Part shown: piece by piece, positions 33,344 to 42,605 of the stretch
Layout: each line of letters starts with the position of its first letter
Position numbering within the stretch: position 1 is the first letter of the stretch
Assembly (NCBI GenBank): GCA_900208305.1
Contig: OAPG01000004.1
Location: forward strand, 434,001 to 498,000
Source: Melanopsichium pennsylvanicum
Lineage: Eukaryota > Basidiomycota > Ustilaginomycetes > Ustilaginales
DNA length: 64,000 nucleotides
Direction of reading: 5' to 3'
Translations under genes and position numbers: made by a program
Notes under the pieces: model-generated
The model's database searches: none
What the model was told of the DNA's origin: nothing
The model's input: the letters and a program-made list of their open reading frames with translations, nothing else

Positions 33344-34966
33344 TTATGTTGCTTGAAAGGAATCGAGCAATTCTTGAGCGGTTGGTCTTTGACTAGCACT
33401 TATTCGTAAAGCCTTTTGGATGACTTGATGCACTAGTTTTTCCAATCCAGCTGCTTGTGCCTCGTTCTTGTCCTGCAGAGCCTTGTAGATGGGTAAGCCT
33501 TGCACCAGTCCTTTACCTTTTGTGGCAGCGAATGGAAGACGATGCAGCGAAGGTTGAAAATATTCAGCCTCTGGCCAGTCAAATACCGAATTTGGAAGAC
33601 CCAAAAGCCCAAAGATACTTGCTGCTAATGAAATGTCTCCCTTGTCGCTTTCGAACAGCGGCGCTCGTATGTAGCCAGATTCACTTTTAGATAAAGACGT
33701 AAAACCATCTAGTTGCAATGCTCGATCAGAAGACTCCTCCTCCTCCTCCTCCTCCTCCCAATACAGATCGTCTTGGTCATCATCAGAAAGCTCGAGCGGT
33801 TTTGAATCGTCAAACGCTCTCTGCCATTCCCTTCTCTCATCCTTTGATCCGGATGCGTCATATACATTCGAATCTACATCGAGATTAGGCATAACGTTTT
33901 CTTGTCCTCTGCTATGATTTGATGATGATGATTTGAAAGCACAGATGGGAACGAGACAAGTGAAAAAGTGAGCCAGAACTACACCAGCACTCCACACATC
34001 CACTTTGTAAGCATCATACCCGCGAGTGGGTGCAAACAGCAATTCGATTGCTCTAAATCCACCCGTTCCAACTTGACAAACCATGCTTGGCTCATTTCCT
34101 TGTGCATCGTCCAACTCTGGAGTGAGATATTTTGGTTTTGAGGAAAGCGGATCGAGCAGAGGTAGGGTAGTGTATGCGGTGCCGAGGTCAATCAATTTGA
34201 GTGTGCCTTGAGTTGCAAAGAGAATGTTGCAAGGTTTAATGTCTCGATGTGCTACCTTGTTGGCGTGCAAGAAGGCGAGTCCACTCAAGAGCTGCGTGGC
34301 TGTGCTTTGGACGAAATCCGCGAATCCGGTGTCATTGTTCCATAAATGAGATATGCTTAGTGCTGGTCGAGGTTCACTCTGAAACAATGGTAATGGTATT
34401 GAAGGAGGATAGAGTGTAGGCTCTTGTAATACTTGTTCCAGAGTTGCGGCGTACAGAGGCATGACCAAGTCGATAGTACTTGCGAAAGGATGGGTAGTGT
34501 CGTAAATTGCAGAATAGAGCCGCACAAGGTTGTCATGTTGTGGCAGTTTTTGTAACAGAGCAATCTCTCGAGAAATGGAGTGAGGCCGAGGCTGTTGATC
34601 TGGATCTGAGCGTTTTATGCATATCCAACCTTGGACGGCGTGTGCTGCATTGTTTGCGCTATTGAGAGGTGCAAACGGGTTGGAAGGGGTAGGTGTGCAA
34701 GTGGGAGTCAAGGGCCATGTAGCAGAAAGGTTTAGCATGCGGCGATACACTGTGCTTGTCAAACCATTCGAATGCGGGATGAGAGATGTTTGTGTGATGA
34801 GTTTCCAGTCGATGATTTGGGATGAGTCCATGGGAGAGACTGTGTCGACGATCATGTAACGTTTGAATGTGTTGAGGGGTGAGGATGACGATGCTTGAGC
34901 GGATTCGGATGCGGATGCAAGTGTAGGTGCAGCGAGAGCATCTTGAAAGCGCTCAATAGTAGACAT
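33344..34966 (-). CDS. Divergent CDK-family protein kinase, Csk1/Cak1-like
   Basis: The 540-residue kinase has a catalytic loop HRDIKPCNIL near residue 239 and a DLG in place of DFG at about 260 (LIDLGTAY). The activation-segment end reads GFRAIELLF, where the usual APE is AIE, and is followed by DVWSAGVVLAHFF. The ATP lysine is in GWICIKRSD, with a helix-C glutamate in SREIALLQKL. No glycine-rich loop is visible, a trait of the monomeric CDK-activating kinases Cak1/Csk1. The YRAPELLF-like segment (here GFRAIELLF) supports the CDK group. A long insertion (about residues 345-450) is rich in acidic residues, including a run of eight glutamates. The CAK assignment is inference; kinase membership is secure. 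Single exon. Confidence 0.85.
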   Translation of the reverse strand: MSTIERFQDALAAPTLASASESAQASSSSPLNTFKRYMIVDTVSPMDSSQIIDWKLITQTSLIPHSNGLTSTVYRRMLNLSATWPLTPTCTPTPSNPFAPLNSANNAAHAVQGWICIKRSDPDQQPRPHSISREIALLQKLPQHDNLVRLYSAIYDTTHPFASTIDLVMPLYAATLEQVLQEPTLYPPSIPLPLFQSEPRPALSISHLWNNDTGFADFVQSTATQLLSGLAFLHANKVAHRDIKPCNILFATQGTLKLIDLGTAYTTLPLLDPLSSKPKYLTPELDDAQGNEPSMVCQVGTGGFRAIELLFAPTRGYDAYKVDVWSAGVVLAHFFTCLVPICAFKSSSSNHSRGQENVMPNLDVDSNVYDASGSKDERREWQRAFDDSKPLELSDDDQDDLYWEEEEEEEESSDRALQLDGFTSLSKSESGYIRAPLFESDKGDISLAASIFGLLGLPNSVFDWPEAEYFQPSLHRLPFAATKGKGLVQGLPIYKALQDKNEAQAAGLEKLVHQVIQKALRISASQRPTAQELLDSFQAT

Positions 34967-35546
34967 AGTGTATCTTCTGCTGGCCTCAAAGTGTTTGATG
35001 AGATTGATGGAGAGAAGGATACAAGGAGAAAGACCAACACCGTTCTTGTCTTACAGTATATTGCCTCCACCTACGAGACCAACACTTTTTTACTTTTTTT
35101 TTTGCCGCGTACTTTTTCCATCCGCATTTCTCATCCCCCATTTTTGTTTTTCTTTTTTTGGCATTCGTCTCATATATAATTCGAAATAAAAATTGCAAAG
35201 CTATAAATCGGTTCGCCTGCAATATAGTGCAGTGCAGTGCAATTCAACAAAAATGACGCGATAACCAAAGTGAATGAGAACAATCTTTGCCCCAAAGATT
35301 ATTATTACCATCGTTTCCTCTCTCTTCCACAACATACACACAACAAATCAAGCATACACCACACAAACTTCAGCATAGCCTTTCATTGATACACGATATT
35401 ACACATAAGGGATCATCTCATCTTGAACACTCAATTTCAACCCGCTTTTGGTCTCACTCGACGGAAACAACTATCAAGCTATCAAGTGCATATTCATCCG
35501 TAGAACAACATAAGCAACCAATCAATCGTTCATGGATACTTGAAAC
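34967..35546. other. Divergent promoter region kinase/DUG3
   Basis: No gene is supported in this 580-base stretch. It contains T-rich runs near 35085-35160 and a GTGCAGTGCAGTGCA run at about 35228. A frame through 35287-35625 overlaps the first DUG3 exon, lacks family similarity and is rejected. Confidence 0.55.
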
Positions 35547-36857
35547 ATGTGTCGGTTACTTGGTACGTACTGCTTTCACTTTACATGAAAAAACAAAACA
35601 AAACCATCCAACTTTATCAGTCTGACCATTACCTTGTTTGTTTTCATTTTGATTTGACATCTACTACGCATTTGGCTCGGACTCAAACATTGCAAAACAC
35701 ACAAAATAGTGTTTAAAGGAACTCAACCTATTCAATTATGCCATCTGGTTACACGTCCTGCACATAGTATCATCAATCAAGCGTTTGATTCACGTCTGCG
35801 TTTGGATGCGACACGTGCAGTAAATGGAGATGGGTTTGGTGTTGGTTGGTATGATAGTAGTCCTGATTTGGAATTAGGTAATGCACCTTGCATCTTTACT
35901 TCGGTCACTCCAGCTTGGAACAATCAGAACCTTTGTCGTATTGCTGAAAAGATTAAAAGTCCTTTGGTTTTTGCACATGTTCGAGCATCCACAGCTGGTG
36001 CACTTAGTGAAACCAATTGTCATCCATGGAGATATGGAAGGTTAATGTGGATGCATAATGGTCAAATTTCGGATTTTGGTAAAATCAAACGTAGAGTACT
36101 TGAAAGTTTAAACCAAGATTTATTTTTATTTCCTCAAGGTCATACTGATTCCGAATTTGCTTTTGCAGTTTTTCTATCTCATCTTGAAAATCCATTACAA
36201 ACTCAGGAGTTTGGTTATAAACAACTTAGGAAAGCAATGTTGGATACTATAAACGATTTTAATAATTGGTCTAGGCAAGCTGGAATAGTTGAACCTAGTT
36301 TAATGAATTTTTGCGTTACAGATGGTCAGAGTATAATATGTACGAGGTATGTTAGTAGTAAAACCGATCAAGCTGCATCTTTGTACTTTTCATCCGGAAC
36401 AAGTTTTTATGAACATACTCAAGGAACGTATAGGATGGTAAAAACAGATAAGAGGGAAAAAATCATTGTGGTTGCAAGTGAACCTTTGACATTTGAAAAA
36501 GCGGATTGGATGGAGATACCTACCAATACTTTAGTCGTCGTAACTGCCAAAATGAATGTGTTGATGATGCCAATTACCGATGAATATGCGATACAAAGTG
36601 GAGAACAAGGTCTTGTCAAAAGGGATCCTCAATTTGCTTTAGGTAGAGGTTTCCCTCCAAGTATGAACAACAACAATCATCATAATAATAATAATAATAA
36701 TCCGGCGGTCATGGTACAAGCGCAAGCGCAAACAACGTTGAATCCTATCAACAGTGTAGCACCTGCTGAAAACAAGATTCAACATAATCATCTTCACTTG
36801 GCAACAGCACAACCATTAGCGCATGCGTTAAGACCAGTACATGATAACTTCTTTTGA
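35547..36857 (+). CDS. DUG3: Class II glutamine amidotransferase Dug3 (glutathione degradation)
   Basis: Exons 35547-35562 (16 bases) and 35710-36857 encode 387 residues. The first exon supplies MCRLL, so the N-terminal nucleophile Cys2 of this Ntn-type amidotransferase comes from it. The second continues FKGTQPIQLCHLVTRPAHSI and NGDGFGVGWYD, with FAHVRASTAGALSETNCHPW and WMHNGQISDF for glutamine-site binding. Dug3 acts with the peptidase Dug2 to cleave the gamma-glutamyl bond of glutathione in the cytosol. The C-terminal 60 residues contain His/Asn runs with no family match. The gene is noticeably A/T-rich at third positions relative to most of the window. The intron (GTACGT donor, AG acceptor) splits a Val codon and phases exactly. 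Confidence 0.94.
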
Positions 36858-37493
36858 TTCTACCACACAATCAAGTTGTTTCAAATCCCATAAATCGAGC
36901 AAGACCAACTCCTATTCACAAAAAAAAAAAAACCCCCCCCGACTTCGGTCACACACCACCATCTACTCTACAATACTTTTACTCTACTGTAATCTGTTCT
37001 GTGCCAATTCCAATAACCTAAATCAAACCAAATTTTTTATTTTATTTTAAATTACACTCGTCTTTTGCAGATCCAAATTTTGCTTGCTCCCCTTGAGCCT
37101 CTCAATCGCGAATGATGGTCAGAGCTCTAGACATTCAATCCTAGGATATACTCTTTTTAAGATTACCACTGCATCTTCCTGCAGCGCCACCTCTTCGAGC
37201 CAGGAAATCCTCAGCATCCATGGCTGACTGACGAGGTATACTAGCTGAACACAGAATCCAACATGAGAGTTCAAGCAAAATTAGAGGAGAGCGAAAAAAC
37301 GTGCCTAGGGAGAGGAAGAGATGTCATGTGGTGTGGTGATACAAAATGCAATGATGGTTACAGCAACGAGAAATGAAAGTGCAAGGGAAAAAAAAAAAAA
37401 AAGAGATAAAAGGGGATACGTGGATGCATGCAGACAACCGAGAAAATCGTACACAAACAAGATTGCGAAGCTTACCCATTCCAGACATCGACG
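36858..37493. other. Convergent 3' spacer DUG3/cyclin
   Basis: No gene is seen. It includes runs of A and C near 36920-36942, a T/A-rich run near 37030, and a poly-A stretch near 37388. Confidence 0.6.
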
Positions 37494-39117
37494 TCAGACG
37501 GAAGTGGGATGGACAAGCAAAGAGGACAGAGATTGGATCTCAGCCGAGATTGCGACCGCGCTGGGTTTTGCACGCGGAAAGGGCAGAGCCAATGCCAATT
37601 CGGCCGCGGAGCCAGGTTGAGCGTCGAGATGCCGATACTTTGGCTGTACTTGAGAAGGCAGTCGAGGACTCGCTGCTCTGAGCTCAGTGTCCAGTGCCAC
37701 AGCAGCGCCAGTCACATTGTCGCTTTGCGATCTGCTAAGGTTACTACGTCGGCCAGCGACACCGCTGCCGCTAACCTCGGTTAGACCATTGACCTGGGCT
37801 GTCCACTTTTCCCACTCTCCTTCGCTGACCATTAAGCGATAGTCGATAGCTTTCAAAAAGGCGCGTTCCAACTTGCCGAGATCCTTCAAGGGAAGACCCG
37901 AGATCTTGGACCAGGCTCTATTCGAGTAGGTGCGGTCCTGGACAAACTTGGATGCGACCATGATGGAAGCAAGAAACATGCGACGAGGGCAGCGAACGAG
38001 GCAAAGCTCCTCCTTGGTCATGCCATGGAAAGCGGAGGTAGGTTGAGCTTCGACTTCGACAGAAACGCCGGCAGCGCGCGTCGACTCGTGAAGCGACATT
38101 TGCTTGGATCGCTTGGCTGCCTCGCCCAGACGGACGCAGTAGAGCAAGCTGGCCTGAAGAGTGGAGCAAGATGTGCGACCACGACGAAGAGTCTCGCGAA
38201 CAAAGACCTGGAGAGGCAGAGCACTCTTGCCCTTGGCGAGATCACAAGACGCCGAAGGGTTAGAGGCGTTCCAGATGAGGTCGAGGGTTCTGCATGCGGC
38301 GTCTATTGGGAGTGATAAAGGGTAAAGGGACGAACGCGTATTCATGCGGATCAGCGAAACTGTTCAAGACAGCTCAGGATGCGGTCGCTTGCAAGACCCA
38401 TGACAAGCAGCATCTCTGAACGAAGGCCCGGAGAGTGACACGCGGTGAGGGAATAACATTTTACTTACCAACCAGAGTGTCGACCAAAGCATTCTTCTCT
38501 TCGGTTGATGACGAAGACGAAGAAGCGGATAAGATGCTCGAAGTTGAGATCGATGCGACCGCAGCCGGGACCGCAATGGCAGGCTGAGCGTCAGAGTGCG
38601 ACGATGAAGCGTTATGAACGACTTCGGAAGCGAGTCTGACGACTTGGCCTCGAAGATCGCGGATGCGCTTGGCGCAACGCTCTCGCTCAGACTGCTCCCG
38701 TGCCAACAGCTCGGCACGCCAAACCGCAAGGTCGTCGAGGCTGTGTTGCGAAGAGGTGCCTTCGCTCATGGAGCACTTGCGGGAGCAAGGCGTTTGCTCG
38801 CCGATGCTGGTCTGGGAGCCATACTCGTTATCGGAGGCATCAATTTCTGACGAGAAGACCGAGGCATGGCTAGAGCCAGCTGAGGACGAGTGGCATGAGG
38901 AGGCGTCCGAGTTGGATCGAGATCGTTTTCCAATGATGGTGGGGGGCATCGATGAAACGATGTTGTGCTTGGGCAAGAGATGCGGCTTGCCGAGCACCGA
39001 CTGCTCGAGAGCGGTGGTGTGGCTGGCAAGGTTGAAGCCATTGAGCTCGACATAGTCTGGCATAACCATGGTGAGAGCGGCGTCGGGGTGGAGGTGCTGC
39101 ATGGCTGCAAGCTGCAT
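37494..39117 (-). CDS. PHO85-type cyclin (PCL family)
   Basis: Exons 39117-38469 and 38302-37494 encode 485 residues. The cyclin box lies around residues 212-350: LVDTLVDAACRTLDLIW across the splice junction, LPLQVFVRETLRRGRTSCST, then RRMFLASIMVASKFVQDRTY and SNRAWSKISGLPLKDLGKLE. This pattern belongs to the fungal Pcl/Pho80 cyclins that partner Pho85-like CDKs in polarity, phosphate or cell-cycle control. A competing acceptor about 70 bases upstream would also keep frame, but it inserts residues into the first helix. I chose the acceptor giving the family-like join. The N-terminus is Ser-rich with a short Arg/Glu-rich helix. The flanking 3.5-kb gene-free upstream region may indicate complex regulation. 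Confidence 0.87.
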
Positions 39118-40435
39118 AGTATATCAGAACGCTGAGGCTACAGTGTATCTGAATGGATCAAGACAGTCGATGAGGCTTCGCTGGGTGTGGGACAGCAAAG
39201 TGGGATGGACTGAAGCTTGGAGACAACAAGGTGAATGCCGAATGGATGAGAGATATGGAGGGTTAGGAGCCAGTGCGACGAAACCAATTCACGTAGATAA
39301 GGACCGGGTGGATGGCGATAAGGACCGCAATCCTGAAGATGGAAAGAGGTGCGAGATCCTACTTTAAACAAAGCAGGATGTCTCGCTGATGGTACCTAGA
39401 ACGCAATGATGTAAAAGAGGTTCAGGAGACAGGAAAAGACTACTTTGTGGAGTAAGTAGTGTTGAGTGGCGAGTTATAAAAAATGGCCGCGACTGAGAGG
39501 GCGTATTGGAGGCTGAGGCGCGTTGATGTTGAGAGGGGAACTCAAACAACTGTTGTGTGAGATACAGATAACCGTCCTTAAAGGTCCCGCGAGGGGACGA
39601 CGATGTGGGAAATCATTGTATGTGCTGAGAGTTGTGAGAGTAAAGAGCGGGGCTGTGTTGTGTGCGTGTGGTTTTGAGTGCTGCTCTTGGTCGAAGGTCA
39701 ACAGTGTCACAGTGGATAGTAGCTGAATCGCGACGATGATGATGACGAATCTAGTTGGGGAAAAGAAGAGTTGCGCTTATGTTGGACCGAGCTGATGATA
39801 AGTGCTGAGTCGAAAGGAATCAAGCTGAGTTGCCGAGTCGGTGGTGACGAGAGGGGGTGGCGGTGTGTTTTACGAGGATCAAAGTGTCGAGTATAAGGGA
39901 CAATGTGGACGAAAAGTGAGGAGGTGGGATCGGATGCGTCAAGCTGCTGTTGGGTAGCGCGCGAGTCACTCGAGGAGAAGGGAAGAGTTGGTAAAAGTAA
40001 AGCGCAATGGGGTCAACTATGCTTTGACAAGGCTAGGCTGTGCTGTGCTTTACTATCAACTGTTTAATTCTGAGACTCGAGTGTGTCGAGTGGCGAATCG
40101 GGATGGTTGAATCAAGCGATGCTGAGCGCCAAGCTGAAGGACGGTCTTGCGCGCCTAATTGACTGAGCTCGAGATAGAGATATCAGCTGAGTCGAGTATG
40201 AAAGATTGGTGGTGATGACGACGATGTAAGAAAAGAGTGGCTGAGTAGATGGATTCGACGGTAATAATGTGATCAAGAGGAGGAAAGGAAAGCTATGATT
40301 AGATACAGGCCAAGCCGATTCGAGAGGTCGTAGACAGTGTGGCGGAGATAGGCGATACAAGACAGCTAAGGCAGAGGCACAGGGTACAGTATACTGTGCT
40401 GTACTGTAATGTTCTCTCTGAGTCACAATAAGCAG

Positions 40436-40457
40436 GAGGAGGAGGAGGAGGAGGAGG
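40436..40457. repeat. GGA trinucleotide repeat
   Basis: About seven AGG units in the intergenic region upstream of the cyclin gene. Confidence 0.8.
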
Positions 40458-41998
40458 GTCAACCACTCTCAATCAATCAGGCGCAGATAGACAGCTGCTC
40501 TATTGTAAAGTCGATTTTAGGCGAGTGAATGGACAGGCACTCTCACTCTCACGCCTCAGTTGCAGTGCCTCGCCACCCACCTCTCCTCATAAGGGAAATA
40601 ATTCAATGAAAGAGGAAGGCCCGAAAGACCCTGGCTTGGGGATACGCAGGGGCGAAGCCACACAGTCTTTAGGTAGATTTGACTGAGCACCACACCGCAC
40701 TTTGTTTTGCTCCAGTTTCAAAATCAGACACACACCCACAAAATCCTATTCTACTCCAAACCGGCGCGCGTTCCGACTTGGCAGAGTCACACAACTGTGT
40801 ACCTGTTCGGGTGTTGTCACCTCGTTGAGTTTAACCTATGCCTTCATTCACTCCAGCCTGGAATGTGTGAGCCTCGATCTGTACAGAAATGAAATAGTAC
40901 GTAGAGGAATGCACAGCTATGCCAATGTCAACCGTCAAAGAAAAAGAAAAGAATCATCATCACATTGGCCTGGCTCTGATTCGAATCACAGCATGATCAG
41001 AGGGACGAGTCACGGTTGCGGGCTTGGTGGCAATCACGGCGTGAACTGCGATGGCCCACTCACGCACTTTACCAGCGGCGGATGACTCCTTTCCGGAATT
41101 TCAAACCAGAAGGCAAAATTCACGGATTGTTAATTTTGGCACCACATCAGTGTCTAGCTGCCTCCACTTGTGCAATTTCAATCAAGCACACTGCTCAAGT
41201 GTTTTGGTAGACAGATGGCGAATTTCACGTTAGAAATATGAAATTTTGCGATCTTTTTTGATTATCATTAATATTAATTATTTTTACACTGACTGGGCTG
41301 CCATGCCATCGGCAGCTCGATTAAATCCCGACCAAAGACGAGTCATCTCTGTACACAAGGCACCATCACTCGCCAGCTGAGCCCAGCCCGGCCAGGCCGA
41401 CTCGCATCCATCTCGATCTTGGGACAACGATCAGACCCCTTTCCCGAGCATGCTTCATCCTCCTCGCCTGCCTCTGAGACACCAGACTCTTTCTTCCCTT
41501 TGGCGCGCTCTGCTCAATTGTATGCACCTTCTACAGCATGGCACCCACCAAAAGGCGTGCCGCAAGCCGAAAAATGCGCTCATCCTCGTTGGTTGGAATC
41601 AATCCTCTCTTTGCTTGCTTTCTGATCGTTTAGCTCCTTCTGACCCGTCGTTGCAACCAGACAGAAGCCACCAACGTTGCTCGTCATTGAGATGGCAAAC
41701 ACTGCACAGTAACAAGCGAATTCATCTTGGTAACAAGGCCGCAAGGCTGTTGCTACCCTGCACATCGCTACGCTTCATCAAGGTCTCGGCCGGAGCGTCT
41801 GAGCATCGGAAGCAGCTCTGAACTTCTGCCACACATCTTTTCTGCCATCTAGAGGTAGGTAGACCTCCGACAATTATCCGAGCGGTGCGCTCACCATTAG
41901 TGATCGTAGGCACCGAGATACGAACGAATTAGGCTTTTTTGACATTGCTTTTCTGTTTTGACCAAATCAAAGCGTTGCATCATCTTGTACATACAGTG

Positions 41999-42015
41999 TA
42001 CAGTAATTTACTGTA
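41999..42015. promoter_or_regulatory. Perfect 17-bp palindrome TACAGTAAtTTACTGTA
   Basis: The two 8-base arms are exact reverse complements around one central base. Partial copies recur at 71, 349, 3909, 6316, 21242, 25164 and 33300 among others, all intergenic. This copy lies about 590 bases upstream of COQ6-COQ7. A dimeric transcription factor site or a transposon-end remnant are both possible. Confidence 0.55.
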
Positions 42016-42605
42016 TTTGTTCAATCCGCCGGCCGGCCAACAGTCCGGCTTTGCTTTTGCATCCAACGAGTAAGAACGCAGAGCCTCAGAAACCCATCTC
42101 TCCTGCAGAAAAGCATCCCACCCAAAGTGCTGTTGTGCTCGAAAAGCAGGTTTTCCATGCACCTCCGCTCAGACCCTACAGCAAGCTGCATAAACCCGAT
42201 TCGAGCTTTCGGCCTTAAATTCGGGTTTCGAGGTCGCACCGCGCCAAGATTCATGCAGCCTGAAATCATTCGTGCGAGAAGCAATCAATTTAAGGATATC
42301 GATATGATCAGTCATTGCTTTGTCTCTTTTTTTTCCATCGGGAGATCTTGGGACCTATATTGGATCAGCATGACATATTACGACCCGCTAAGCTCTCCAA
42401 TTGCGCAAGAAATGTAGCGCTTAGTTGAGCTGTTCATAATTCATGGTGTTGAATCTTTGTGACATGCATCGATAGCTATCAAATGACATGAAATCGTTTC
42501 TTCATTCCATCTCTCGCGCTGGTATCTAACTATCTCATCACAACCATCTGCACCCGAAAGGCATAGCTCAATCAAACGTCTCTTCTCGCCAACGCCATTG
42601 CGACA

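Larger units (their letters stand above)
39118..42605. other. 3.5-kb gene-free region between cyclin and COQ6-COQ7
   Basis: No supportable gene is found on either strand; frames are short and without domains. The region holds a GGA repeat (40436-40457), a complex of TACAGTA/TACTGTA motifs at 40384-40411, and a perfect 17-bp palindrome at 41999-42015. It is the longest empty stretch in the window. It may hold a long cyclin promoter or leader, a non-coding RNA, or a decayed gene. Confidence 0.55.

Noticed and set aside
37494..38345. Cyclin second half as an independent gene starting at 38345
   Set aside because: It would begin in the middle of the cyclin box, and the upstream exon joins in frame with clean GT-AG ends.
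40960..41050. Possible tRNA (GATTCGAATC resembles a B box)
   Set aside because: There is no matching A box or cloverleaf at tRNA spacing.
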